Positions 18,416 to 28,077 of a stretch of DNA of 64,000 bases are shown here, one piece after another (the first letter of the stretch is position 1; each line of letters opens with the position of its first letter). The notes below the pieces were generated by a model, which was not told the origin of the DNA, made no database searches, and was given only the letters and a program-made list of their open reading frames with translations. The translations under genes and the position numbers were made by a program. Source of the DNA: an uncultured Pelagibacteraceae bacterium (GTDB lineage Bacteria > Pseudomonadota > Alphaproteobacteria > Pelagibacterales > Pelagibacteraceae); contig CACPQM010000008.1 of assembly GCA_902636075.1 (NCBI GenBank), positions 1 through 64,000 on the forward strand, in the 5' to 3' direction.

Positions 18416-18448
18416 AAAAGGGGCCCTATTAATTGGGCCCTTTTTTTT
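18416..18448 (+). terminator. Intra-operonic terminator-like hairpin between pstS and pstC
   Basis: GGGCCC (18421-18426) pairs with GGGCCC (18435-18440) around an AT loop, extended by A/T pairs and followed by eight T. It begins 23 bases after the pstS stop and ends 12 bases before the pstC ribosome site. Most transcripts should end here, leaving pstS messenger in excess over pstCAB. Confidence 0.88.
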
Positions 18449-18472
18449 GTATAAATCTAAAGGAGCCAATAA

Positions 18473-19855
18473 TTGAATTCAGTAATATTTTTAACAATCG
18501 TTCTTTTAGCTTTATCCAGTTACTTCTTTGGAAGAAAAAAAGCTATTTTAATTCAATCTAACAAACGGTTAACAGCTCTTCCAAAATTTTATGGGTACTA
18601 TCTTGCCATATGGTGTGGCGCACCCGCTTTTCTTTTGTATGCTTTATGGTCGATATTTGAACCTAGCATAGTAAGATTTTTTATACTTAGTGATTATTCT
18701 TCGCAAGGACTTCTAGAAGGAGAGTTGAATTTATTTTATGAAAAAGTAAAATCACTTTCTCGAAACCAGTATTCAGGAGAACTTACTGCAGAGTTACAAA
18801 GATCAGCAGAAAAATATTTAAACTTTAGAGACATAGCAAAGTGGTCTAAGGTCGTTATAGTTTTATCATTATTAATTGCATCAACAGGTTATGCGTATAC
18901 AAAGATTTCAAACAACACTAAAACAAGAGAACCAGTTGAAATATTTCTTAAAGGAGTATTTTTTTTATCATCACTGGCAGCGATATTAACAACCATTGGT
19001 ATTATTTTTTCCCTTTTGTTTCAAACAATAGAATTTTTTCAAGTTATCCCACTATTTGATTTTGTATTTGGAATGCACTGGTATCCTGCAAAAGCTTTTG
19101 TTCGAGATGCAAGTGAAGCACTTGATCCATCAATGTATAGTGATACTTTTGGTGCGGTTCCGATATTTGCAGGCACCTTTTTTATAGCTTTGATTGCAAT
19201 GTGTGTTGCAATACCAATTGGTTTGTTAAGTGGTATATATATGGCGGAATATGCGAGCAAACGTTTAAGACAATATGCCAAACCTGTCATTGAAATTTTA
19301 GCAGGAATTCCAACTGTTGTTTATGGTTTTTTTGCTGCTTTAACAGTTGGACCTTTTTTAAAAGACCTTGGATTATCATTAGGGCTAGAGGTGTCAGCAG
19401 AAAGCGCACTGGCAGCCGGTGGAGTTATGGGAATTATGATTATTCCATTTATATCAAGCTTAAGTGACGACGTAATTACAAGTGTTCCTCAAAATCTTAG
19501 AGATGGTAGCTATGCCATGGGAGCAACAAAATCTGAAACAATAAAAAGAGTAATCTTTCCAGCTGCTTTACCTGGAATCGTTGGATCTATTTTATTAGGT
19601 GTTTCTAGAGCTATTGGTGAAACAATGATTGTTGTAATGGCATCAGGGTTGGCAGCAAACCTAACTCTTAATCCGTTAGAGTCCACTTCAACAATAACTG
19701 CTCAAATTGTTGTTATCTTAATAGGTGATCAACAATTTGGGGATCCGAAAACACAAGCAGCTTTTGCATTGGGATTAAGTTTATTTATAGTTACTTTAGT
19801 TTTAAATATTGTTGCCTTATCTGTTGTGAAAAAATATAGAGAGAAATATGAATAA
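18473..19855 (+). CDS. pstC: Phosphate ABC transporter permease
   Basis: Inner-membrane permease of the Pst system (460 residues; alphaproteobacterial PstC is long, with an N-terminal extension of extra helices). The start is TTG, supported by AAAGGAG seven bases upstream and by similarity from that point. The permease core starts near FAGTFFIALIAMCVAIPIGL. The coupling loop is GSYAMGATKSETIKRVIFPA (residues 344-363), followed by SRAIGETMIVVMASG. It overlaps pstA by eight bases. Confidence 0.93.
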   Translation: MNSVIFLTIVLLALSSYFFGRKKAILIQSNKRLTALPKFYGYYLAIWCGAPAFLLYALWSIFEPSIVRFFILSDYSSQGLLEGELNLFYEKVKSLSRNQYSGELTAELQRSAEKYLNFRDIAKWSKVVIVLSLLIASTGYAYTKISNNTKTREPVEIFLKGVFFLSSLAAILTTIGIIFSLLFQTIEFFQVIPLFDFVFGMHWYPAKAFVRDASEALDPSMYSDTFGAVPIFAGTFFIALIAMCVAIPIGLLSGIYMAEYASKRLRQYAKPVIEILAGIPTVVYGFFAALTVGPFLKDLGLSLGLEVSAESALAAGGVMGIMIIPFISSLSDDVITSVPQNLRDGSYAMGATKSETIKRVIFPAALPGIVGSILLGVSRAIGETMIVVMASGLAANLTLNPLESTSTITAQIVVILIGDQQFGDPKTQAAFALGLSLFIVTLVLNIVALSVVKKYREKYE

Positions 19856-21116
19856 AGAAGAACGTTTAATTAAAAGATACAAAGCTGAAAAAAGATTTCA
19901 ATTTTACGGTAAAGCTGCAATATTTATGGCTTTATTATTTTTATTGGTATTTCTAACAAAAATATTTTCTACTGGTTACACAGCATTTCAAAAAACATGG
20001 TTGGTAATACCAGTCAATTATAATGCAGATTTATTATATTTGGATCCAGATAAAAAACCAACAACCGAAGATATTAATGATGCAGACTTTTATGAGTTTG
20101 GGATAGAAACATTTATCAGTCTCGATCCAGACGCAAGTGAGGATCAAATTATGGAATTAAAAAAAATGTTTGCATTTACTTTTGAGAGAGAATTAAAATA
20201 TTATCTTCTAGACAATCTTGATAGCTTTGGAAAAACAGTTGATGTAAAATTAACAGCCTCTGACGACTTAGATCAAGTATTTAAAGGAAATTATCCAAGA
20301 GATATACCTGAAAATAGAAGAAGAGCATCTGATTATCAATTAAAAATTTTTGATAAATTAAATGAAGACGGAAGAGTTATAAGTGAATTTAATGCCAGTT
20401 TTTTTACAAATGCTGATTCTAGAGAAGCTGAGTTAGCGGGAATAGCAAGCTCATTTATGGGTTCATTATTTTCCATACTTGTCTGTCTGTCAATTGCCTT
20501 TCCTGTTGCCTTACTAGCTGCAGTTTATCTAGAGGAATTTGCACCAAAAAATAGATTTACAGATTTTATTGAAGTAAATATCAATAATCTAGCAGCAGTT
20601 CCTTCAATTGTTTTTGGATTATTAGGATTAGGTGTTTTATTGGCTGTATTTGGTTTACCTAGATCAACACCCTTAGTTGGAGGCATAACCCTTTCATTAA
20701 TGACTCTTCCAACAATTATAATAGCAGCCAGAGCATCATTGAAGGCTGTTCCACCCAGTATAAGAGAAGCAGCTTTAGCAATGGGAGCTAGCAGAATGCA
20801 AACGACGATTCATCATACCGTGCCTTTGGCTTTACCTGGAACTTTATCAGGTACTATAATTGGCTTAGCTCAAGCATTAGGTGAAACAGCGCCTTTAATA
20901 TTAATTGGAATGGTTGCTTTTGTTAACACAATTCCAGGAACCCCTATGGATCCAGCAGCTAGCTTGCCTGTTCAAATCTATATATGGGCAGAGAGTGCTG
21001 AAAGAGGATTTGTAGAAAAAGTGTCTGCTTGCATAATGGTATTATTATTTTTCCTAATTTTTATGAATTTAGGAGCACAATTAATTAGACATAAATTTGA
21101 AAAGAAATGGAACTAA
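19848..21116 (+). CDS. pstA: Phosphate ABC transporter permease
   Basis: Second Pst permease (422 residues; the long alphaproteobacterial form, with about 180 residues including a periplasmic insert between the first helix and the transport core). The core starts at GIASSFMGSLFSILVCLSIA. The coupling loop reads EAALAMGASRMQTTIHHTVP, followed by GLAQALGETAPLILIG, the PstA-specific charged helix. The start codon lies within pstC (eight-base overlap) and the gene ends three bases before pstB. Confidence 0.93.
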   Translation: MNKEERLIKRYKAEKRFQFYGKAAIFMALLFLLVFLTKIFSTGYTAFQKTWLVIPVNYNADLLYLDPDKKPTTEDINDADFYEFGIETFISLDPDASEDQIMELKKMFAFTFERELKYYLLDNLDSFGKTVDVKLTASDDLDQVFKGNYPRDIPENRRRASDYQLKIFDKLNEDGRVISEFNASFFTNADSREAELAGIASSFMGSLFSILVCLSIAFPVALLAAVYLEEFAPKNRFTDFIEVNINNLAAVPSIVFGLLGLGVLLAVFGLPRSTPLVGGITLSLMTLPTIIIAARASLKAVPPSIREAALAMGASRMQTTIHHTVPLALPGTLSGTIIGLAQALGETAPLILIGMVAFVNTIPGTPMDPAASLPVQIYIWAESAERGFVEKVSACIMVLLFFLIFMNLGAQLIRHKFEKKWN

Positions 21117-21119
21117 AAT

Positions 21120-21875
21120 ATGAATAAAATAGAAGCAAAAAATGTTGATGTCTATTATGGAGCGAAACAAGCTTTATTTGATATCAATATGGATATCGAA
21201 GCAAATAAAGTAACTGCTCTTATTGGACCTTCTGGTTGTGGTAAATCAACATTCTTAAGATGTTTAAATAGAATGAATGATGTGATCGATATTTGTAAAG
21301 TCAGTGGTGTCGTAAAAATTAATGACTATGACATAAATCAAAAAGATACAGATGTTGTAAGGCTTAGAGAAAAAGTTGGAATGATTTTTCAAAAACCAAA
21401 TCCTTTTCCAAAAACTATTTATGAGAATATTTCTTATGGACCTGAGATACATGGGATAGCTCAATCTAAAAGTGAAATGGATAATATTGTTGAAGAGAGT
21501 TTGAGAAAAGCAGCACTTTGGGAAGAGGTAAAAGACAGAATTCACGAACCAGGTACTGGTTTATCAGGTGGACAACAACAAAGACTTTGTATTGCAAGAA
21601 CAATATCAATTAAGCCAGAGGTAATACTCATGGATGAGCCATGTTCAGCTCTTGATCCAATTGCAACAGCACAAATAGAGGAGCTAATTGATGAATTAAG
21701 AAAGGAACATACTATAATAATTGTTACTCACTCAATGTCCCAAGCTGCAAGAGTCTCTCAAAATACTGGTTTTTTTCACCTTGGTAAATTGATTGAAGTA
21801 GGTTCTACTGATAAGATATTCAAGAATCCGACTCAACAACAAACGCAGGATTACATAACAGGAAGGTTTGGATAA
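21120..21875 (+). CDS. pstB: Phosphate ABC transporter ATPase
   Basis: ATPase of the Pst importer (251 residues, normal). The Walker A is [19 protein letters not shown] at residue 38, the last part being the PstB hallmark. The family motif [19 protein letters not shown], signature [13 protein letters not shown] and Walker [17 protein letters not shown] are intact. Its stop overlaps the phoU start by one base. With PhoU it forms the complex that tells PhoR whether phosphate is plentiful. Confidence 0.97.
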   Translation: MNKIEAKNVDVYYGAKQALFDINMDIEANKVTALIGPSGCGKSTFLRCLNRMNDVIDICKVSGVVKINDYDINQKDTDVVRLREKVGMIFQKPNPFPKTIYENISYGPEIHGIAQSKSEMDNIVEESLRKAALWEEVKDRIHEPGTGLSGGQQQRLCIARTISIKPEVILMDEPCSALDPIATAQIEELIDELRKEHTIIIVTHSMSQAARVSQNTGFFHLGKLIEVGSTDKIFKNPTQQQTQDYITGRFG

Positions 21876-22576
21876 TGAATGAAAAACCACACACAGTAAA
21901 ATCTTACGAAGACCAATTAAAAAAATTAAACAATGATTTAGTTGAAATGGGGGCAAATTGCGAAACCGCTTTAGGTAATGCAATGAAAGCAATATCAACA
22001 AATGATCATAACCTTGCTGATGATGTTATAAATTCAGATGTAGTTATAGATAATTTTGAGTCTCAGATAGAGAATGAGGTAGTAAATTTAATTGCTTTAA
22101 GACAACCAATGGCTGTTGATCTTAGAGAAACAGTTGCAGCTCTAAAGATGTCTTCAGACTTAGAAAGAATAGGTGATCTTGCCAAAAATATTGCAAAAAG
22201 AACAAAACTTATAAATACGCATTTGCCAAATAATTTAATTGAAGCAATGAATAGAATCTGCATTTTGGTTCAAAAACAATTAAAAATTGTTTTAGACTCA
22301 TATCTAAGTAGATCAAGCGATGTAGCTCGAACAGTATGGGAGAGTGATGAACAAGTTGATGATTTAACAAATAAATGTATGGAAGAAGTCATCTCACTAC
22401 TTAAATCAAATACGGAAAATATTGAATATGGCTCACATCTTTTATTTGTTACTAAAAACCTTGAAAGGATAGGAGATCATACAACAAACATTGCTGAGCA
22501 AGTATTTTATTTAGTTACAGGTGATTATTTAGAGGGTGAAAGACCCAAGGGTAGCGATTCAGAATTAACAAAGTAA
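21875..22576 (+). CDS. phoU: Phosphate signalling protein PhoU
   Basis: Cytoplasmic negative regulator linking the Pst transporter to PhoR (233 residues, typical). Two PhoU helical bundles are visible, each with the metal-site helix: ALKMSSDLERIGDLAKNIAK near residue 85 and LLFVTKNLERIGDHTTNIAE near residue 190. It overlaps pstB and phoB by one base at each end, the usual tight pst-pho arrangement. Confidence 0.96.
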   Translation: MNEKPHTVKSYEDQLKKLNNDLVEMGANCETALGNAMKAISTNDHNLADDVINSDVVIDNFESQIENEVVNLIALRQPMAVDLRETVAALKMSSDLERIGDLAKNIAKRTKLINTHLPNNLIEAMNRICILVQKQLKIVLDSYLSRSSDVARTVWESDEQVDDLTNKCMEEVISLLKSNTENIEYGSHLLFVTKNLERIGDHTTNIAEQVFYLVTGDYLEGERPKGSDSELTK

Positions 22577-23259
22577 TGAGTGCACACATATTTATTGCAG
22601 AAGATGAGGCGCCAATTTCAACCTTATTAAAATATAATTTAGAAAAAGAAGGTCATAAGGTTTCTTCAAGTGAAAATGGAGAGGACTCTTTAAAATCAAT
22701 AAAACAAAAAATGCCAGACTTAATCTTATTAGATTGGATGTTGCCAGATTTATCAGGTGTTGAAATATGTAAACAGTTAAAAAGGGATAAAAAATATAAT
22801 GACATTCCAATTATTATGCTTACTGCAAAAGGAGAGGAGGAAGATAAATTAAAAGCATTTGAAACTGGAGCCGATGATTACGTCACTAAACCATTTAGCC
22901 AAAAAGAATTAAATGCAAGAATTAAATCTTTGTTAAGAAGGGCTAAACCTTTGTCATCAACTGATGTTGTGGAATTTAAAGACCTTAAAATTGATAGATT
23001 AGCAAAAAGAGTTTATAGAAATGATAAGGAAGTAATTTTGGGACCCACAGAATTTAAATTATTAGATTTTTTTATTAAAAATCCAAAAAGAGTTTATTCA
23101 AGAGAACAATTACTAAATAATGTTTGGGGTGAAAATATTTATGTAGAAAGTAGAACGGTTGATGTTCACATAAGAAGATTGAGAAAAGTTTTAAATGTAA
23201 GTGGATTAGAAAATTTAATTCGCACAGTGAGATCTGCAGGCTATTCGTTAGATAACTAA
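22576..23259 (+). CDS. phoB: Phosphate regulon response regulator
   Basis: OmpR/PhoB-type transcription factor (227 residues). The receiver has acidic pocket Glu9/Asp10/Glu11, phospho-acceptor Asp53 in LLDWMLPDLSG, Thr in MLTAKG and Lys105 in VTKPFS. The winged helix-turn-helix follows from about residue 130 (LGPTEFKLLDFF, SREQLLNNVWG, VDVHIRRLRKVL). It is likely to bind the 11-bp-period heptamer arrays in this window. The 3' end overlaps sixA on the other strand by 12 bases. Confidence 0.96.
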   Translation: MSAHIFIAEDEAPISTLLKYNLEKEGHKVSSSENGEDSLKSIKQKMPDLILLDWMLPDLSGVEICKQLKRDKKYNDIPIIMLTAKGEEEDKLKAFETGADDYVTKPFSQKELNARIKSLLRRAKPLSSTDVVEFKDLKIDRLAKRVYRNDKEVILGPTEFKLLDFFIKNPKRVYSREQLLNNVWGENIYVESRTVDVHIRRLRKVLNVSGLENLIRTVRSAGYSLDN

Positions 23260-23763
23260 ATCTTTAGGCCTTACAAATTCAGAAATAATTCCTTTCTCTT
23301 CAATATTTATCCAATCATTCGTATCGAAAACTATTTTAGCAAATGCACAAGTTGGGAATTTATAATTTAATAGTTTAAAATTACTATTATCTTTATTTTT
23401 AGTTAATTTTATAACTAAATTTTTAAGAGCAGGTTCATGATTTATTATCAATACTTTCTTAAACTTTTTATGGATATTTTTTATATTAGCTATTATTTCA
23501 TTTTCATTAACCAAATAGAGTTTTGAGGAACTTTTAATTTTTTTTGGTTTATTTATTTTATTCAGTATTAAATTTAGAGTTTTTTTTGTTCTTTTTGATG
23601 AAGATAAAAGCACGTAGTCAAAGGAGTATTTTTTTTTAACAAAAAATTCACTTATAATTTTTGCACTTTTGATGCCTCTTTTATTTAGTGGTCTTTCAAA
23701 ATCACTTAAATTTGGGTCTTCCCAACTAGATTTTGCATGTCTCATGACATATAATTCGCGCAT
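23248..23763 (-). CDS. sixA: SixA-type phosphohistidine phosphatase
   Basis: Small histidine-phosphatase superfamily protein (171 residues from the ATG at 23763; the frame stays open 19 codons further, but RELYVMRHAKSSWED is the standard amino terminus). The catalytic RHG-type motif is MRHAKSSW and the second histidine lies in VLIINHEPAL. SixA proteins remove phosphate from phosphohistidine in signalling proteins. The gene starts 13 bases from ppk on the opposite strand and converges on phoB with a 12-base overlap. Its substrate here is unknown. Confidence 0.85.
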   Translation of the reverse strand: MRELYVMRHAKSSWEDPNLSDFERPLNKRGIKSAKIISEFFVKKKYSFDYVLLSSSKRTKKTLNLILNKINKPKKIKSSSKLYLVNENEIIANIKNIHKKFKKVLIINHEPALKNLVIKLTKNKDNSNFKLLNYKFPTCAFAKIVFDTNDWINIEEKGIISEFVRPKDLVI

Positions 23764-23776
23764 TAAATCTAAATAT

Positions 23777-25927
23777 ATGACTGCATTAAAAAAACAAGAC
23801 AAAGAAGAGCTTAAATCCAATTATATAAATAGAGAATTATCATGGTTAAAATTTAACGATAGAGTTCTGTTAGAGGCGCAAAATATTGAAAATCCTCTTT
23901 ATGAGAGAGTAAAATTTTTATCTATTGCAGGCTCTAATTTAGATGAATTTTTTATGGTTCGAGTTGCTGGACTATACAGTCAAATTAAACAAGAAGTCGA
24001 CTCACTAAGTTCAGATGGACTAACGCCTGAAGAACAGATGGAGATGGTTATTAATGATACAAAAAATCTATTAAATAAACAAAATACCATATTTAATAAT
24101 CTATCAAATCAGCTGAAGAGAAATAATATTTTATTGACTAAGCCAGAAAACCTTAACACAAAAGAAAAAAAGAAATTATTAGAAATATTTAACGAAGAAA
24201 TTTATCCTCTACTTACACCATCAGCGATTGATCCTTCTCATCCTTTTCCATTTATTATTAATCAAGGTAGAGCTTTAGTTATGAAGCTGAAGAAAAAGAA
24301 AAAAAAGAGAATTCTTAATTCAATTATCGTAATTCCTAAAGCTTTATCAAGATTTATTGAAATAGATGGAGGAAAATCATTTAAGAAATTTTTGGTTCTA
24401 GACGATGTTATTGGTTACTTTGCCTCTGAAATTTTTCCAGATCATTTATTAGAAAAGAAAATGATATTTAGAGTAATAAGAGATAGTGATGTAGAAATTC
24501 AAGAAGAGGCTGAGGATTTAGTCAGATCATTTGAACTAGCATTAAAGCGAAGAAGAACTGGTGATATTGTTAGATTAGAAATTTTAGAAAAAAGCGACAA
24601 AGAACTTGTAAAATTTATAACAAATAAATTAGAAATTAATCCAAATTATATTTATGAAGTAGCAGGTTTAGTTGGAATCCAGGATATAGACCAAATTTGT
24701 AAAATTAAAAATTCTAAATTAAAATTTAAAAACTTTACACCAAGAGAAGTAGAAAGATTAAAAGAATACAATAATAATTTTTTTGAGACAATTAAGAAAA
24801 AAGACCTAATAGTTCATCATCCATTTGAGACTTTTGATGCTGTAATTGAATTTTTAAATCAAGCTGCTATGGATAAAAAAGTAATTGCTATTAAACAAAC
24901 ATTGTACAGAACTACTTTAGATTCACCTATTGTTAAAGCATTAATTAGCGCTTCCGAAAATGGCAAAACAGTTACTGCTTTAATTGAAATCAAAGCTAGA
25001 TTTGATGAAGAAGCAAATATACAGCTGGCAAGAAGTCTTGAAAAAGCTGGAGTTCAAATTGTTTATGGTTTTGCAAAATACAAAACACATGCTAAATCAT
25101 CACTAATACATCGACGTGAGGGTGGTAAAATTCAAACATATTTCCATTTAGGTACTGGCAATTATCATCCTGTAAATGCAAAAATATACACAGACTTATC
25201 TCTATTTAGCTCTGATAAAAAAATGGCTGCAGATGTAGAAAAATTCTACAATTACGTGACTGGATATTCTAAACCAAGAAATTTAAATAAAATTTCCATT
25301 TCACCTGTAAATTTAAGAAAAACTTTAAATCAGAATATAGATAAGGAAATAAGTAATGCAAAAAAAGGGAAACACGCTGAGATTTGGGCTAAAATGAATT
25401 CATTAGTTGATTCACAAATAATTGATAAATTTTATGAGGCTTCTAGTGTCGGTGTAAAAGTCTCTTTATTTGTAAGAGGTGTATGTTGTTTAAGACCTGG
25501 TATTAAAAATAAATCGGAAAATATTATTGTAAAAAGTATCATTGGAAGATTTCTTGAACACTCAAGAATATATTGTTTTGCAAATGGAAAATTAATGCCT
25601 AACAGAAATGCAAAAGTTTATATTTCATCTGCAGATTTGATGCCAAGAAATCTAGATAGAAGAGTCGAACTTCTCGTGCCAATTGAAAATCAAACTGTTC
25701 ATGAACAGGTTTTAGACCAAATAATGATGGCCAATTATCTAGACACGAATCAGAGCTGGGAACTTTATCCTAATGGAAATTATCAAAAAATTAAATATAG
25801 TCGAAAAGATTCTTTTTCTGCACATGATTATTTCATGAATAATCCAAGTTTATCAGGAAGAGGAAAGGCAAAACTAAAAATTAAACCTAAAAAATTAAAC
25901 TTAAGGTTGGTTAAAGATGGAACTTAA
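23777..25927 (+). CDS. ppk: Polyphosphate kinase
   Basis: Makes polyphosphate from ATP reversibly, a phosphate store (716 residues from ATG 23777, matching the family length near 700). The PPK1 start is NYINRELSWLKFNDRVLLEA. The catalytic domain has IAIKQTLYRTT, the phospho-histidine segment KTHAKSSLIHRR, the second key histidine in LEHSRIYCF, and ADLMPRNLDRRVELL. An upstream start (23669) would add 36 residues antisense to sixA without similarity and was rejected. It overlaps ppx by 11 bases. Confidence 0.95.
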   Translation: MTALKKQDKEELKSNYINRELSWLKFNDRVLLEAQNIENPLYERVKFLSIAGSNLDEFFMVRVAGLYSQIKQEVDSLSSDGLTPEEQMEMVINDTKNLLNKQNTIFNNLSNQLKRNNILLTKPENLNTKEKKKLLEIFNEEIYPLLTPSAIDPSHPFPFIINQGRALVMKLKKKKKKRILNSIIVIPKALSRFIEIDGGKSFKKFLVLDDVIGYFASEIFPDHLLEKKMIFRVIRDSDVEIQEEAEDLVRSFELALKRRRTGDIVRLEILEKSDKELVKFITNKLEINPNYIYEVAGLVGIQDIDQICKIKNSKLKFKNFTPREVERLKEYNNNFFETIKKKDLIVHHPFETFDAVIEFLNQAAMDKKVIAIKQTLYRTTLDSPIVKALISASENGKTVTALIEIKARFDEEANIQLARSLEKAGVQIVYGFAKYKTHAKSSLIHRREGGKIQTYFHLGTGNYHPVNAKIYTDLSLFSSDKKMAADVEKFYNYVTGYSKPRNLNKISISPVNLRKTLNQNIDKEISNAKKGKHAEIWAKMNSLVDSQIIDKFYEASSVGVKVSLFVRGVCCLRPGIKNKSENIIVKSIIGRFLEHSRIYCFANGKLMPNRNAKVYISSADLMPRNLDRRVELLVPIENQTVHEQVLDQIMMANYLDTNQSWELYPNGNYQKIKYSRKDSFSAHDYFMNNPSLSGRGKAKLKIKPKKLNLRLVKDGT

Positions 25928-27425
25928 AGTAATTAAAAATAAGCAAAATTTAAAATTAAGACAATCAAAATTAGCTATTATTGATATAGGTTCAAATTCT
26001 ATAAGAATGTTAATTTACGATGATTTTACATCATCTAGAGTACCTTTTTTTAATGAAAAAGCAGTTTGTGAACTTGGTAAAAACTTAGATAAATCAAAAA
26101 AACTTCATAAATCAGGCAAGATATATGCTTTAAAAGTTTTAAAAAGATTTTCAGAAATTCTTAATGTTTCAAAAATTAATAACCTTAAAATTATTGCAAC
26201 AGCTGTATTAAGAGAAGCTACAGACGCAAAGCCCTTTATTGAAGAAGTAGAATACTTATTTAAAAAAAATATAAATATTTTAACTGGTGAAGAAGAAGCT
26301 GAATCATCAGCTGAAGGCGTTAAAATTGGATTTGAGAATGTGGATGGACTTGTTGCTGATTTAGGTGGTGGAAGTTTAGAGCTTGCTAGAGTTGAAAACA
26401 ATGTTGTAACAAATAAAACATCACTTCCAGTTGGTGTTTTAAGGTTAATTAACAATCCTATTGTTAAAAAAAGAAATTTACCTAAATATCTCAAAAATCT
26501 TTTAAGAGATGAAAAATGGTTATCTAAAAAAAAATTTAATAATTTATATTTGGTGGGAGGTACGTGGAGAGCTCTGTTTAAATTACACTTATTTCAAAAT
26601 GAATATCCAGTCCATATTATTCATCAATACTCAATAGAAAATGAAAAACTTACAAAATTTTTAGAAAAAATTTCTTTATTTAATAAATCTAAATTGAAAT
26701 CAGTTGAATACATATCAAAGTCTAGAACGCCTTATCTTCCTTATAGCTCAATAATTCTAGAAGAAATTATGAACATAGCAAATCCAAAAAATGTTATTTG
26801 CTCAATTAGCGGTATTAGAGAAGGATCTCTTGCCAAAGATTTATTTAAAAACTCAGATAGTAATTTTGTTTTTAATAAATCATTAGAGCATATTTCAAAA
26901 AAAAGAGGCGATTTAGGATCTACATATAAGAAATATTTTGATTTTATAAAACCTATATTTGAGGGAAATGAGCATTTTAATCAAAAATTGCTTCATCTAT
27001 CTTGCGTACTAAGTCATATGGATTGGGGTTTGGGAGCATTCCAAAAAGCAGAGTTGGTTTTTCAAGAAACATTAAATACGCCTTTATTAAAACTTTCACA
27101 TAAAGAAAGAATACAATTGGCACTTTCTTGTTACTGGAGATATTGCAGTATAAAATACAACCCAAAGATAGAATACTTAACGTTTTTAAATAACAACGAG
27201 ATATATTCTTGCAAACAAGTTGGTGCAGCCTTAAGATTTGCTAATTCTCTTACATCAATATCTACAATTTTTTTAGAAGAATTTAAACTTTATAAAAGAG
27301 GTAATTCAGTATTTTTAAAAATACCTTCGCAGCATCAAGAGATAATCTCAAAACAAGTTACGAAAAAATTCAAAGCTTTAGCAAGAGAATTATTTTTAGA
27401 TCCTAGGGTAATTTATTCAAATTAA
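25917..27425 (+). CDS. ppx: Exopolyphosphatase (Ppx/GppA family)
   Basis: Hydrolyses polyphosphate, or pppGpp in some members (502 residues, typical Ppx). The ASKHA fold is shown by IIDIGSNSIRMLIYD at residue 20, EEEAESSAEGVKIGFE and the phosphate-binding loop VADLGGGSLELARVE. The C-terminal HD-like domain has LSCVLSHMDWGLG and HKERIQLALSCYWRYC. It is translationally coupled to ppk, so synthesis and breakdown of polyphosphate are made together next to the pst-pho genes. Confidence 0.92.
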   Translation: MELKVIKNKQNLKLRQSKLAIIDIGSNSIRMLIYDDFTSSRVPFFNEKAVCELGKNLDKSKKLHKSGKIYALKVLKRFSEILNVSKINNLKIIATAVLREATDAKPFIEEVEYLFKKNINILTGEEEAESSAEGVKIGFENVDGLVADLGGGSLELARVENNVVTNKTSLPVGVLRLINNPIVKKRNLPKYLKNLLRDEKWLSKKKFNNLYLVGGTWRALFKLHLFQNEYPVHIIHQYSIENEKLTKFLEKISLFNKSKLKSVEYISKSRTPYLPYSSIILEEIMNIANPKNVICSISGIREGSLAKDLFKNSDSNFVFNKSLEHISKKRGDLGSTYKKYFDFIKPIFEGNEHFNQKLLHLSCVLSHMDWGLGAFQKAELVFQETLNTPLLKLSHKERIQLALSCYWRYCSIKYNPKIEYLTFLNNNEIYSCKQVGAALRFANSLTSISTIFLEEFKLYKRGNSVFLKIPSQHQEIISKQVTKKFKALARELFLDPRVIYSN

Positions 27426-27528
27426 TTTAATATTAATTTAAATTAGATTTAATATTTTATTAATTTATCAGTAATATTTCATCATTAATTACATTAACTA
27501 AATCATTATTTTCTCTTATAAAAGTTGC

Positions 27529-28029
27529 TTACTTTGTAGGCACCTTTATAACTTTAAAAAATGAATCCACATGAGATACATTACAAAATTTTTCATTTAA
27601 AATTAATTTGTTTATTTCTTCTTTAGACAGAAAATGAATTTTAATAGCTTTCTCAGGTCCTTTTTTTTTAATTATTCTATTTGAATAATAGCAGTATATT
27701 TTAGTTGTTAACCTTCCTGGCTCACAATTAATTGTAAATAATTTTTTTGGTCTTCCTAATATTTTATATCCTGTTTCCTCATAAAATTCTCTACAAGCAG
27801 CACTTATAGAATTTTCTCCTTTATCAATCATACCAGATGGAAATTCATATTTGATTTTATTAACTGGAATTCTTTTTTGACTAACTAGAACAAAAACGTT
27901 TTTCTTAATTTCCGCAACTACCAAAGATAAATCAGAGGTTTTTAAGAAATGATAATATTCTTTTTTTTTTAATGGCTTATTAATTAAAGTAATATTATTT
28001 GTTAGCTTAATATTTTTCAAATATTTCAT
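27529..28029 (-). CDS. NUDIX hydrolase
   Basis: Cytoplasmic nucleoside-diphosphate-linked hydrolase (166 residues). The full Nudix box Gx5Ex7REUxEExGU is present as GMIDKGENSISAACREFYEE followed by TGY. Flanking sequence (FPSG ahead of the box, C-terminal FLSKEEINKLI) resembles the ADP-ribose pyrophosphatase group, but the substrate cannot be fixed. It is transcribed leftward after the TPR gene with 48 bases between. It lies between the polyphosphate genes and phnX, so a link with phosphate metabolism is possible. Confidence 0.82.
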   Translation of the reverse strand: MKYLKNIKLTNNITLINKPLKKKEYYHFLKTSDLSLVVAEIKKNVFVLVSQKRIPVNKIKYEFPSGMIDKGENSISAACREFYEETGYKILGRPKKLFTINCEPGRLTTKIYCYYSNRIIKKKGPEKAIKIHFLSKEEINKLILNEKFCNVSHVDSFFKVIKVPTK

Positions 28030-28077
28030 AAGTTATTATATTTTAATAATATTAAAGATATTTTACAGATAAAGTAA

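Noticed and set aside
23669..23776. Extended start for ppk, 36 residues upstream
   Set aside because: The added residues are antisense to the sixA amino terminus and unlike the PPK family, whose similarity starts at NYINRELSW.
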